A stretch of 64,000 bases of DNA, taken from assembly GCA_964399535.1 (NCBI GenBank), contig CAYNRE010000069.1, forward strand, positions 62,001-126,000, in the 5' to 3' direction. The stretch comes from CAYNRE01 sp964399535 (lineage in GTDB: Bacteria > Planctomycetota > Planctomycetia > Pirellulales > CAYNRE01). Numbering within the stretch: the first letter of the stretch is position 1; every line of letters starts with the position of its first letter. Made by a program: the position numbers and the translations under genes. The notes below the pieces were generated by a model that was not told where the DNA came from, made no database searches, and saw only the letters and a list, made by a program, of their open reading frames with translations. This document shows positions 16,290 through 24,233 of the stretch, in pieces.

Positions 16290-17228
16290 ATGAATCAGCC
16301 TTCCGAACACCCCGCTTTCGCTCCTCCCCCGCATCATCCGGTGCGCCGGGCCCTGTTTCGCGGGCTGGCGGTGGTGCTGCCGCCGCTGCTAACGCTGGTA
16401 ATTTTCATTTGGATCGGCGGAACCCTCGACCAGTACCTGTTGCGGCCCATTACCGACGGCGCCCGTTGGACCCTGGTCCAAGTGCTGGCCGACGTGCGGC
16501 AGACCCTGCCCGCGGGCAGTCAATGGGTCCAGTCGAACGTCTACCGCACGCCCGACGGCGATCACTATCTGCAGCTCGGCGACGGACGGTTCGTTCCCCG
16601 GCAGGTGTACAACGAGGTCGTGGCCCGAAACGGCTCGGAACCCGTACCCCAGGACGGCCCGGGGCTATACGGCCGCTGGATCGAACTTCGCTTTTTGCGG
16701 CCGTATGTGATTGTACCGCTGTTGCTGGTGGTAATCGGAGTCCTGGCTTACCTGTTGGGGGCGTCGTTGGCGGCCGGCTTGGGGCGCATGGCCTGGATCA
16801 ACCTGGAACGATTGATCCAGCGGGTGCCCCTGGTCTCTAACCTTTATGCGGCCGTCAAACAGGTGACCGATTACCTGTTTAGCGACAACGAGTTGCAATT
16901 CAGCCGGGTAGTGGCGGTCGAGTACCCTCGGCAGGGAATGTGGTGCATTTCGTTCGTTACCGGCAACAGTTTTCTCGACTTGCGCCGCAGGGCGGGCGAG
17001 CCGGTGTTGGCCGTGTTCGTGCCGACCTCGCCGGTTCCGTTTACCGGTTACGCACTCACCTTTCCCAAATCGCAGGTGGTCGATCTGAAAATGACCATCG
17101 ACGAAGCCTTTCAGTACATCATCAGTTGCGGCGTGGTGGTGCCCCCCGAGCAGGTTGCCCAGCTGGGGACTGGCCGGGCCGCTTCGGACCGGCTTCGCGT
17201 GGGTCCGGCCGAGTCGCCCGGGGTTTGA
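16290..17228 (+). CDS. DUF502 family integral membrane protein
   Basis: The 312-residue protein has two strong membrane segments, RALFRGLAVVLPPLLTLVIF (about residues 17-45) and YVIVPLLLVVIGVLAYLLGA (about 138-160). They are followed by the family signature INLERLIQRVPLVSNLYAAVKQV and a soluble domain with VAVEYPRQGMWCISFVTG and VFVPTSPVPFTGYALTFP. This pattern matches DUF502, a conserved family of unknown function. Compared with most family members it has a longer loop between the two membrane helices (about residues 46-137). hemC follows 51 bp downstream on the same strand and may be co-transcribed. Confidence 0.87.
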   Translation: MNQPSEHPAFAPPPHHPVRRALFRGLAVVLPPLLTLVIFIWIGGTLDQYLLRPITDGARWTLVQVLADVRQTLPAGSQWVQSNVYRTPDGDHYLQLGDGRFVPRQVYNEVVARNGSEPVPQDGPGLYGRWIELRFLRPYVIVPLLLVVIGVLAYLLGASLAAGLGRMAWINLERLIQRVPLVSNLYAAVKQVTDYLFSDNELQFSRVVAVEYPRQGMWCISFVTGNSFLDLRRRAGEPVLAVFVPTSPVPFTGYALTFPKSQVVDLKMTIDEAFQYIISCGVVVPPEQVAQLGTGRAASDRLRVGPAESPGV

Positions 17229-17279
17229 CCGTCACCAGGCGCTTGGCAATCGCCTTGGGGTTTTTGGCCGCGAAAGTGC

Positions 17280-18221
17280 TTGAGCGTGAACCAATTCGCC
17301 AGTGGCACACGATTGCGTCTGGGAACCAGGGCCAGCGCGCTCGCTCAGTGGCAAGCGCGCTGGGTGGCCACGGCCCTGGCCCAGCACGGTGCCCAGGTCG
17401 AACTGGTGCTGCTTTCCAGCGAGGGAGACCAACACCAACAGCAGCCAATCGGCGCTCTGAACACCCAGGGGGTGTTCACTAAAACCCTGCAACAAGCCCT
17501 GTTGGCGGGGCAGATCGATCTAGCGGTCCATAGCTTGAAAGACCTTCCGACCGAGACCGTCGCAGGGCTTCGTCTGGCGGCCGTCCCCCCTCGGGAAGAA
17601 GTGGCCGACGTGCTGGTCAGCACCGTGGCCGATTCGCTCGAGCAGTTGCCCGAGGGGGCCTCGGTGGGCACCGGCAGCCCGCGCCGCCAGGCTCAATTGT
17701 TGGCCTATCGGGCCGACCTGGTCGTGCAGGCTATTCGCGGAAATCTCGATACCCGGCTGCGCAAACTTCGCGAGGGCCAGGTTCAGGCCTTGGTGCTCGC
17801 CAAGGCGGGACTCACGCGGCTGGGTTGGCAGAGCGAGATTCGCCAGGAGTTTTCCGCCGAGGTAATGCTGCCTGCCGTAGGCCAGGGGGCGCTGGGCATC
17901 GAGTGCCGATCGGACGACACGGGCGTTTGCCAGCAACTTGCCCAGCTTGATCACCTTCCGACCCACTGTGCCGTGCGGGCCGAACGCGCCTTGTTGGCCG
18001 AATTGCGCGGTGGTTGCCTGGCTCCCGTGGCGGCCTGGGCGCGCCCGGACTCGCCCGACTCTCTGCGGCTGTCGGCCCGGGTGCTTAGCATCGACGGCAG
18101 CCAGCGGCTCGATGCCGACCTGATTGGCGAAATGCACCAGCCAGAGGATTTGGGTAAACGCGTGGCCGCGGCGCTGCTTGAAATGGGCGCTGCCCGGCTC
18201 ATTGCCGACAGCCGGCAATAG
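17280..18221 (+). CDS. hemC: Porphobilinogen deaminase (hydroxymethylbilane synthase)
   Basis: The 313-residue enzyme polymerises four porphobilinogens to hydroxymethylbilane in tetrapyrrole biosynthesis. Diagnostic blocks are LRLGTRASALAQWQA, VHSLKDLPTE, GTGSPRRQAQL, AIRGNLDTRLRKL, LPAVGQGALGIECR and ERALLAELRGGCLAPVAA. The Cys in the last block (about residue 246) binds the dipyrromethane cofactor. The length is standard for the family. The start is assigned to a TTG at 17280; an in-frame GTG two codons later is an alternative. No other heme gene is adjacent. It lies upstream of the flagellar cluster but the 291-bp gap holds a separate promoter, so they are probably independent units. Confidence 0.95.
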   Translation: MSVNQFASGTRLRLGTRASALAQWQARWVATALAQHGAQVELVLLSSEGDQHQQQPIGALNTQGVFTKTLQQALLAGQIDLAVHSLKDLPTETVAGLRLAAVPPREEVADVLVSTVADSLEQLPEGASVGTGSPRRQAQLLAYRADLVVQAIRGNLDTRLRKLREGQVQALVLAKAGLTRLGWQSEIRQEFSAEVMLPAVGQGALGIECRSDDTGVCQQLAQLDHLPTHCAVRAERALLAELRGGCLAPVAAWARPDSPDSLRLSARVLSIDGSQRLDADLIGEMHQPEDLGKRVAAALLEMGAARLIADSRQ

Positions 18222-18419
18222 CCGCGCGGCGTCTGGCCTGAGAGAGGCGATTTCTGCGCGTCGAGGGCCGGCGGCGACCGGCAAAATCGGCTACTCCGAT
18301 CCTGGCCGCCTCGTACGCCGAGGCCGCAGATTGGCCCCCTCCCGGTTTTCTCGAGATTGCTGTCCACATTCGACTTGCGCGCTTTTGGGCAGCGTCATCC
18401 ACGTTCGCCCACGCAGCTC

Positions 18420-18435
18420 TGGCATGGCGGTTGCT
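18420..18435 (+). promoter_or_regulatory. Sigma-54 (-24/-12) promoter upstream of flgF
   Basis: The sequence TGGCATGGCGGTTGCT matches the sigma-54 consensus TGGCAC-N5-TTGCW at every position but one, with exact spacing between the GG (-24) and GC (-12) elements. It lies 78 bp upstream of the flgF start. Transcription would begin near 18446, giving a leader of about 65 nt. Sigma-54 control of rod, ring and hook genes is well known in other flagellated bacteria. It fits the position at the head of a long run of flagellar genes. Confidence 0.65.
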
Positions 18436-18512
18436 ATCGAGCGGCCCGACACACCGCGGGCGCAACGAACCTGGGACTGGTCGTTGTGTTCCGCGGCCGT
18501 CGGAGCGGAACC

Positions 18513-19265
18513 ATGCCGTACGGAATGTACATCTCGGCCGAAGGCGCCATGGCGCAAAACCGCCGGCTCGAGGTAATCGCCAACAACCTGGCCAACGTCG
18601 ATACGGTCGGCTTCAAGCGCGACCTGGCGATCTTCCAGGCCCGCTATGCGGAAGCCACCGAGCGTGGCTTGGACCAGCCGGGTTCGGGCTCGATCAACGA
18701 CCTGGGCGGCGGCATCAAGCTGCAGGCCACGGCCACCGATTATTCCCCCGGCCCGCTGGAGCCGACCGGCCGCCCCACCGATTTGGCGATCGAGGGAGAC
18801 GCGTTCTTCACGGTGCTCAAGGGGGACGACGTCATGCTCACCCGCGCCGGCAACTTTCTGATGCGCGAAACCGGCGAACTGGTCACCGGGCAAGGCTACC
18901 CGGTCCTCGACGACTCGGGAGCCCCCGTTCAGCTCGATCCGAGCCTTCCTTATCAAATTACCGACGACGGAATGATCCAACAGGCGGGGGGCCTGATACC
19001 GCTGGGGTTGGTCCGTCCGCTGGCCGCGGGCGACCTGGCCCGGGCCGAAGACAACTTGCTGCGCCCGCTCGCTCCGCCGGTTCCGCTCGACCTTGCCGAG
19101 CGCCGAGTGCACCCGGGCTACCTGGAAATGTCGGGCGTGAAGCCCACGCTCGAGATGATGTCGATGATCGAAACCTCGCGGGCCTTCGAGGCAAATATCA
19201 ATCTGATTCGCGGACAGGACCAGATCATGGGCACCTTGATCAGCCGAGTCTTGCGATCCACGTAA
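18513..19265 (+). CDS. flgF: Flagellar basal-body rod protein, FlgF/FlgG type
   Basis: The 250-residue protein starts MPYGMYISAEGAMAQNRRLEVIANNLANVDTVGFKRDLAIF, the N-terminal rod-protein signature with ANNLANVDTVGFK. It ends with ETSRAFEANINLIRGQDQIMGTL, the matching C-terminal helix. A central FlgEFG domain includes GRPTDLAIEGDAFFTVL. Together with flgG immediately downstream it is assigned as the proximal-rod protein FlgF. Rod proteins are exported by the flagellar type III system and lack signal peptides. The gene is the first of the flagellar run behind the sigma-54 promoter. The start at 18513 is fixed by the N-terminal motif. Confidence 0.88.
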   Translation: MPYGMYISAEGAMAQNRRLEVIANNLANVDTVGFKRDLAIFQARYAEATERGLDQPGSGSINDLGGGIKLQATATDYSPGPLEPTGRPTDLAIEGDAFFTVLKGDDVMLTRAGNFLMRETGELVTGQGYPVLDDSGAPVQLDPSLPYQITDDGMIQQAGGLIPLGLVRPLAAGDLARAEDNLLRPLAPPVPLDLAERRVHPGYLEMSGVKPTLEMMSMIETSRAFEANINLIRGQDQIMGTLISRVLRST

Positions 19266-19344
19266 TGGCTGGCCGAAGGGCGCGGCGAACGGCCCCCGAC
19301 CGGCCGCGGTAACCACTGGAAACTGGTTTTAGCTGGGTGAACTG

Positions 19345-20151
19345 ATGAGCATTCAAACGCTTTATACGTCGGCCACGGGCATGCAGGCCATGGAGACGAA
19401 GCTCGATGTCATCGCCAATAACCTGGCGAACATCAACACCACCGGGTTCAAACGCGGGATTGCCCAATTCGAGAACCTGTTTTACCGCCAGGAAATCCTT
19501 CCCGGTGCTCAGAACCAACAGGGAAACTTTACCCCCACGGGCATCGCCGTCGGGCTCGGTGCCCGGGTGCAATCGGTGCAAACCGACTTCACCCAGGGCA
19601 ATTTCAAGGAGACCGGCGGCCCCTTGGACATGGCCATCGAGGGCCCGGGGTTCTTTCAACTCATCGACCCCACCACGGGGCAATTCGTATACACCCGGGC
19701 GGGCAACTTCACCCGAAACTCGAACGGCACCGTGGTCATCGCCTCGGCCTCGAACGGGCGCGAACTGAGCCCCACGATTACCATTCCGCAGGACGCCACG
19801 GGAATCGTCATCAGCCCCGATGGCAACGTTTCGATTCAACAGGCCGGTAATCCTCAGTTGCAGAACGCCGGCCAGATTCAGTTGGCCTTCTTCATCAACC
19901 CCGAGGGCCTGATCAAGCTGGCCGAAAACCTGTACAGCGAGTCGATCTCATCGGGCCCGGCCATTCAATCGCAACCTGGGCTGAACGGAGTGGGACAGAT
20001 TCGCCAAACGTTCCTCGAGGCCTCGAATGTCGACCCGGTGAACGAGCTGGTCGACCTGATTACCACGCAGCGTGCTTTCGAACTCAATTCGCAGAGCATT
20101 CAAGCCGCCGACCAGGTGCTGCAGCTCGTTTCGAATCTGCGTCGGTTCTAG
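19345..20151 (+). CDS. flgG: Flagellar distal rod protein FlgG
   Basis: The 268-residue protein opens MSIQTLYTSATGMQAMETKLDVIANNLANINTTGFKR. It has the FlgEFG core with LDMAIEGPGFFQLIDPTTGQ and ends VNELVDLITTQRAFELNSQSIQAADQVLQLVSNLRRF, nearly canonical for FlgG. The distal rod crosses the peptidoglycan and the P- and L-rings. The length matches the family (about 260). flgF lies 79 bp upstream and flgA 19 bp downstream, which indicates one operon. Confidence 0.96.
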   Translation: MSIQTLYTSATGMQAMETKLDVIANNLANINTTGFKRGIAQFENLFYRQEILPGAQNQQGNFTPTGIAVGLGARVQSVQTDFTQGNFKETGGPLDMAIEGPGFFQLIDPTTGQFVYTRAGNFTRNSNGTVVIASASNGRELSPTITIPQDATGIVISPDGNVSIQQAGNPQLQNAGQIQLAFFINPEGLIKLAENLYSESISSGPAIQSQPGLNGVGQIRQTFLEASNVDPVNELVDLITTQRAFELNSQSIQAADQVLQLVSNLRRF

Positions 20152-20170
20152 TCGCGGGAAGGAATGATCG

Positions 20171-21268
20171 GTGAGGTTCGCCCGAAAGAATTACACGCTC
20201 CTGCTGTGTGGCTCGGCGTTGGCCATTGCCAGCCTGACCTTGGCTGCCCCCGTGGTCAGTGCCGAATTGCGGCTGCGGCAAACGATCGAGCCGACCGGCC
20301 ACGTGATCTGTCTGGGCGAGCTGGCCGAAATTGGCTCGGTCGACGAGGAAACCCAGGCCCGGTTGGCGGCGCTCGAGCTATTTCCGCGCCCGCCGGTCGG
20401 TCGCGAGCGTTTCGTGACCCTGGCCGAGATTCAGGAAGCCCTGGTGACCCGGGGCTACGGACTGGCCGAGTTCAGCTTTACGGGGTCCAGCCGAGTGCAA
20501 GTGCGATCGGCCCCCCCTCGTGGCACGAGCCCCCGGCCCCCGGCCAAGGTTGCCCCCGCCACCCAGGCCACGTCGCCTGCCATGGTTCGACGAGCCGAGA
20601 CGCTGGCCTCGCAAGCCATTGAGCGTTACTTGGCGCAACGCGGCGGGGCCGCCGGCTGGCGCGTGCGTGCCACGGTCGACGAAGCCTCGGCCCGCTCGAT
20701 CGCCATCGGCCAGCACCTGACAGTCGTGGGCGACCTACCGCCGGCCACGGGTCGGCACACCTTCACGCTGCAAGGCACGCAGGGAGAAGCAAGCCAGACG
20801 TACTCGATCACCGCCGAAGTGGATCTGGCCCCCGCGCGGGTCGTCGCCGCTAGAAACGTGGCCCGGGGCACCATTCTCGGCTCGGGTGATCTGACCCTGG
20901 CCCCGGCCGACCCGACCGAGGTCGAGGCCGAAGGTTTCACCCGACTGGAAGACGTGGTGGGGCGCGAAGCTACCCGGGGCCTGGCCAACGGTCAGCTCGT
21001 AACCAGCGACCAGGTGCGTTCCCCCATCCTGGTGCGCCGCGGCGAGCCGGTTACGGTTTGGGCCCGTGCGGCCGGGCTGCGGGTGCGAACCACGGCGGTG
21101 GCCCGTGACGACGGCAGCCTTGGCGACCTGGTCACCGTGGAAACCCGCCAAAACCGCCAGACGTTCTTTGCCCGGGTAAGCGGACCACAGGAAGTGGACG
21201 TGTATGCCCATGCCACGACCGCTGCCACGGCGGCGGTGGCCACGAACCAAACTTCGGGGGCCCGGTAA
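20171..21268 (+). CDS. flgA: Flagellar P-ring assembly chaperone FlgA
   Basis: The 365-residue protein begins at a GTG preceded by GGAAGG and has a signal peptide (about residues 1-31, ending PVVSA). The N-terminal half is divergent and Pro/Ala-rich. The C-terminal SAF-like domain shows VVAARNVARGTILGSGDLTLAP, ATRGLANGQLVTSDQVRSPILVRRGEPVTVW and DLVTVETRQNRQTFFARVSGPQEV, typical of FlgA. FlgA is a periplasmic chaperone for FlgI. It is longer than the E. coli protein (219 residues) because of the N-terminal domain. It overlaps flgH by the TAATG junction. Confidence 0.9.
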   Translation: MRFARKNYTLLLCGSALAIASLTLAAPVVSAELRLRQTIEPTGHVICLGELAEIGSVDEETQARLAALELFPRPPVGRERFVTLAEIQEALVTRGYGLAEFSFTGSSRVQVRSAPPRGTSPRPPAKVAPATQATSPAMVRRAETLASQAIERYLAQRGGAAGWRVRATVDEASARSIAIGQHLTVVGDLPPATGRHTFTLQGTQGEASQTYSITAEVDLAPARVVAARNVARGTILGSGDLTLAPADPTEVEAEGFTRLEDVVGREATRGLANGQLVTSDQVRSPILVRRGEPVTVWARAAGLRVRTTAVARDDGSLGDLVTVETRQNRQTFFARVSGPQEVDVYAHATTAATAAVATNQTSGAR

Positions 21269-21945
21269 TGCGTCGATCGCACCTGCGAATTTGCCTGGTT
21301 GGGGCGATCGCCTTGGCTCCGCTGACCCGGGGCGCGGCGGTCCACGGCCAGAGCTCGAGCCTGTACGGCGCCCCGATTGCCCGCGCGCCGCTGACGCTCG
21401 AGACCACGTCCTGGTTTTTCCAGCCGGCCCCGCCTCCGCGCGAGATTCAAATCCACGACATCATCACCATCGTGGTCGACGAAAAGGCACGCACCTTCAG
21501 CCAGGGCGACCTGCAGCGCAGACGCAACGCGAACCTGGCAGCCGCCCTGACCGACTGGATCAAGTTCGAGGGCACATCGCTCAAACCGGCCCCCATGAGC
21601 GATGGCGATCTGAAGGCCACGGGAACGCTGACCAGCCAGTTCCGGGCCCAGAACACGCTCGACAGCCGCGACAATTTGCAGATGCGAATCGCGGGTGAAG
21701 TGGTCGACATCCGCCCCAACGGCAACCTGGTGATCGAAGCCCACCGCGAAATCACCAACAACGAAGAACGCTGGCGCTACGCCATCACGGGCATCGTGCG
21801 CCGCGAGGACGTGCTGCCCAACAACACGATTCTCAGCGAAGACATCGCCGAAATGCGGCTCGATAAGGTCGAAAGCGGGCAAATCCGCGACGGCTACAAA
21901 CGCAGTTGGGCGATGCGGCTGTTGGATCGCTATGGACCGTTCTAG
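21268..21945 (+). CDS. flgH: Flagellar L-ring protein FlgH
   Basis: The 225-residue protein has the FlgH core: SSLYGAPIARAPLTLETTSW, IQIHDIITIVVDEKARTFSQGD, FRAQNTLDSRDNLQMRIAGEVVDIRPNGNLVIEAHREITNNEE and the C-terminal DGYKRSWAMRLLDRYGPF. FlgH forms the L-ring in the outer membrane. An N-terminal export signal is present, but no lipobox (L-x-x-C) is seen near the cleavage region; the only nearby Cys is at residue 9. FlgH of enterobacteria is a lipoprotein, so this variant seems not to be acylated. The start is shared with the end of flgA (TAATG). Confidence 0.93.
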   Translation: MRRSHLRICLVGAIALAPLTRGAAVHGQSSSLYGAPIARAPLTLETTSWFFQPAPPPREIQIHDIITIVVDEKARTFSQGDLQRRRNANLAAALTDWIKFEGTSLKPAPMSDGDLKATGTLTSQFRAQNTLDSRDNLQMRIAGEVVDIRPNGNLVIEAHREITNNEERWRYAITGIVRREDVLPNNTILSEDIAEMRLDKVESGQIRDGYKRSWAMRLLDRYGPF

Positions 21946-22059
21946 TCGGCGGCCGCGGTGCGTGTAGCGGCGGCCCAAGCGGCTCGCCACACCACGGCCG
22001 AGCCAGCTCCAGCGCCGCGAAAAAATACCCCTTCTCTCCCGGTCGGATCGAGTAGTGCG

Positions 22060-23151
22060 ATGCTAACCAAACGAATCCTGGCAGTGGCGCTGACCGCGGC
22101 GATCGGCTTGGGCTGGGGGGCCGGAGCCCGCGCCGAGTTGCGGCTCAAAGACATTTGCCGAGTCAAGGGCCAGGAGGAGAACACCCTGCACGGGCTGGGA
22201 TTGGTGGTGGGCCTGAAGGGCACCGGCGACGGCAGCACGTTTCTGCCCGAAATCCAGAGCCTGGCCCGGCTGCTCGATCTGATGAAGGCCCCCGTGGGGG
22301 GCTCGGCGGCCGAATTGAGCGCCGCCCTGAAAGACGTGAAGAACGTGGCCCTGGTCGCGGTAACCGCCACGGTTCCCGCCGCGGGGGCTCGACAGGGCGA
22401 TGCGCTCGATTGCCAGGTGATGTCGATCGGTTCTTCGAAGAGCCTGGCCGGCGGCCGGCTCTACATGACGCCGCTCATGGGGCCCAACCCCAGCAACGAC
22501 CGGGTCTACGCCTTGGCCCAAGGCCCCATTCAGCTCGACGACCCGAAACACACCACGGCCGGCCGAGTGCATCGTGGCTGCCGCTTGGAGGAAGATTTCT
22601 TCAATGTGTTCGCCACCAAAGAAGGCAAGGTGACGCTGGTGCTGGACCAGAACCATGCCGACTTTGAACTGGCCTGGGAAATCGCGGACCGCATTAACCA
22701 CGAGTCGCCCATTCGCGGCGACGAAGAGTTGCTGGCCCGGGCCCTGGATCAGGTCAATATCGAGCTGGACATACCCCGGGGATACCGCGACGACCCGGTT
22801 TCGTTCCTGGCGGTAATCCTCAGCACGCAACTGGCCGAGCCGCGCACGGCGGCCACGGTGTTCATTAACGAAGCCAGCGGCGCGATCGTGATCGGCGACG
22901 ACGTGGAAGTGGGGTCGGCCGTGATCTCGCACAAAAACGTGGTGGTCGAAACCGGGGCCAATGTACCCGGCGACCGCTTCACGGCCATGCACCCGAACAT
23001 GAGCGAGCAGGAATATCCCGAACGGGTGACCAAGCTCAAGGCCTTGGCCGAGGCACTCAACGCGGTAAAGGTGCCCAACGAAGACATCATCGACATCATC
23101 AAGGGGCTGGCCCGCAGCGGCAAGCTGCACGGCCGGCTGGTCATCGACTAG
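22060..23151 (+). CDS. flgI: Flagellar P-ring protein FlgI
   Basis: The 363-residue protein has a signal peptide (MLTKRILAVALTAAIGLGWG ... ARA). Highly conserved FlgI blocks follow: LKDICRVKGQEENTLHGLGLVVGLKGTGDG, VALVAVTATVPAAGARQGDALDCQVMSIGSSKSLAGGRLYMTPL, AVILSTQLAEP and LAEALNAVKVPNEDIIDIIKGLARSGKLHGRLVID. It polymerises into the P-ring around the rod in the peptidoglycan layer. The ATG at 22060 is chosen because the signal peptide starts there. The frame is open for 34 more codons upstream without conserved content. Length is standard. Confidence 0.95.
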   Translation: MLTKRILAVALTAAIGLGWGAGARAELRLKDICRVKGQEENTLHGLGLVVGLKGTGDGSTFLPEIQSLARLLDLMKAPVGGSAAELSAALKDVKNVALVAVTATVPAAGARQGDALDCQVMSIGSSKSLAGGRLYMTPLMGPNPSNDRVYALAQGPIQLDDPKHTTAGRVHRGCRLEEDFFNVFATKEGKVTLVLDQNHADFELAWEIADRINHESPIRGDEELLARALDQVNIELDIPRGYRDDPVSFLAVILSTQLAEPRTAATVFINEASGAIVIGDDVEVGSAVISHKNVVVETGANVPGDRFTAMHPNMSEQEYPERVTKLKALAEALNAVKVPNEDIIDIIKGLARSGKLHGRLVID

Positions 23152-23235
23152 CCCCCAGGCGGCGGGCGCCGCCGCTAAGCTGGCTTTCTCCAAGGGATCG
23201 TTCCACGATCGCGACGAACTAAAGGCTCCTCCGCC

Positions 23236-23586
23236 ATGCAAATCAGTCCTGCCACCCACGTACATCCGCTGGCGTCGCTCGGTAGCTTAAGCGCCGTGGC
23301 GCCGGTCCAGGCCACGTTGCCGGCCGCCTTGGAGAAGGGGGCACAGGCCCCGGCCACCACCACGCGCGAGGCGTTCGATTCGTTCGTGGGCCAAACCTTT
23401 TACGGCCAGATGCTCAAGTCGCTGCGCTCCACCGTGGGCAAGCCGGCCTACTTCCACGGCGGCCGGGCCGAGGAAATCTTTCGCGAGCAGCTCGACCAGG
23501 TGCTCGCCGAGCGGTTTACCGAGGTGAGCGCCGACCAATTCACGGGTCCCATGTTCGAGCTGTTTTCGCTGAATCGTGGCGCCTGA
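23236..23586 (+). CDS. flgJ: FlgJ-type rod-binding protein (no muramidase domain)
   Basis: The 116-residue protein carries only the N-terminal rod-binding domain of FlgJ: TREAFDSFVGQTFYGQMLKSLRSTVGKPAYFHGGRAEEIFREQLDQVLAERFTE. The C-terminal glucosaminidase domain of enterobacterial FlgJ is absent, as in many other phyla where a separate lytic enzyme is used. It should act as a rod cap during rod assembly. It sits between flgI and flgN, the usual place for this gene. Confidence 0.85.
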   Translation: MQISPATHVHPLASLGSLSAVAPVQATLPAALEKGAQAPATTTREAFDSFVGQTFYGQMLKSLRSTVGKPAYFHGGRAEEIFREQLDQVLAERFTEVSADQFTGPMFELFSLNRGA

Positions 23587-23657
23587 GCCCGCCTAGCCAA
23601 GTGGAACCACGCGCCTGGCTTTGAACCAACCGCGGTCCTTCGCAAAGAAACGTGACT

Positions 23658-24194
23658 ATGCACGCTGACCATGACGGCGCCCGGGTCGAATCGGCGGTCG
23701 AACGACCGGCCGAGATTCAGTGGGACCAGGAACTGGCTTTGCTCTTGGCCGAGCTCTCGGCGGCTCAAGTCGAGCTGCTCAATGTGCTCGGCGACAAACG
23801 CCGGTTGCTGCTGGCGGGCGACCTGGCGGGGCTGGCCCCCGTGCAGCAACGCGAAGCTCAACTGGCCGAACGCCTGGAGCGTTGTCATCAGCAACGCAAA
23901 CGGCTATTGGCCTGGGCTGCGGAAGATGGGGTGCCGGCTGAGAGTTTGCGGGCGCTCAGCGCCGTGGTGTCGCCAACCGAGCGACCGCAAATCAGCGCAC
24001 AGCTACAGGCCGCCCAGGCGCGACAACGGCTCTTGGAACACCAGAGCCTGGCAAACTGGGTCGTTGTTCAGCGCACGTTGGTTTACCTCTCCCATGTGTT
24101 AGAGATTATCGCGACCGGCGGACGCAGTCAGCCGACATATGGAAAAGACTCCCCGCCGACTCAGTCCGGGAACCTGGTAGACCAGGCAGCTTAG
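23658..24194 (+). CDS. flgN: FlgN-like flagellar export chaperone
   Basis: The 178-residue protein is almost entirely helical and rich in Leu, Gln, Glu and Ala (ELALLLAELSAAQVELLNVLGDKRRLLLAGDL, AEDGVPAESLRALSAVV, LANWVVVQRTLVYLSHVLEII). It has a short polar tail containing GNLVDQAA. Sequence conservation in FlgN is low. The coiled-coil character and location immediately before flgK and flgL, its two cargo proteins, support the call. FlgN holds hook-filament junction proteins for type III export. An upstream in-frame GTG at 23652 is an alternative start. Confidence 0.75.
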   Translation: MHADHDGARVESAVERPAEIQWDQELALLLAELSAAQVELLNVLGDKRRLLLAGDLAGLAPVQQREAQLAERLERCHQQRKRLLAWAAEDGVPAESLRALSAVVSPTERPQISAQLQAAQARQRLLEHQSLANWVVVQRTLVYLSHVLEIIATGGRSQPTYGKDSPPTQSGNLVDQAA

Positions 24195-24233
24195 CGCTTT
24201 TCGGGCGGCGGGTAAGCCTCGGCAAGCTGTGCC

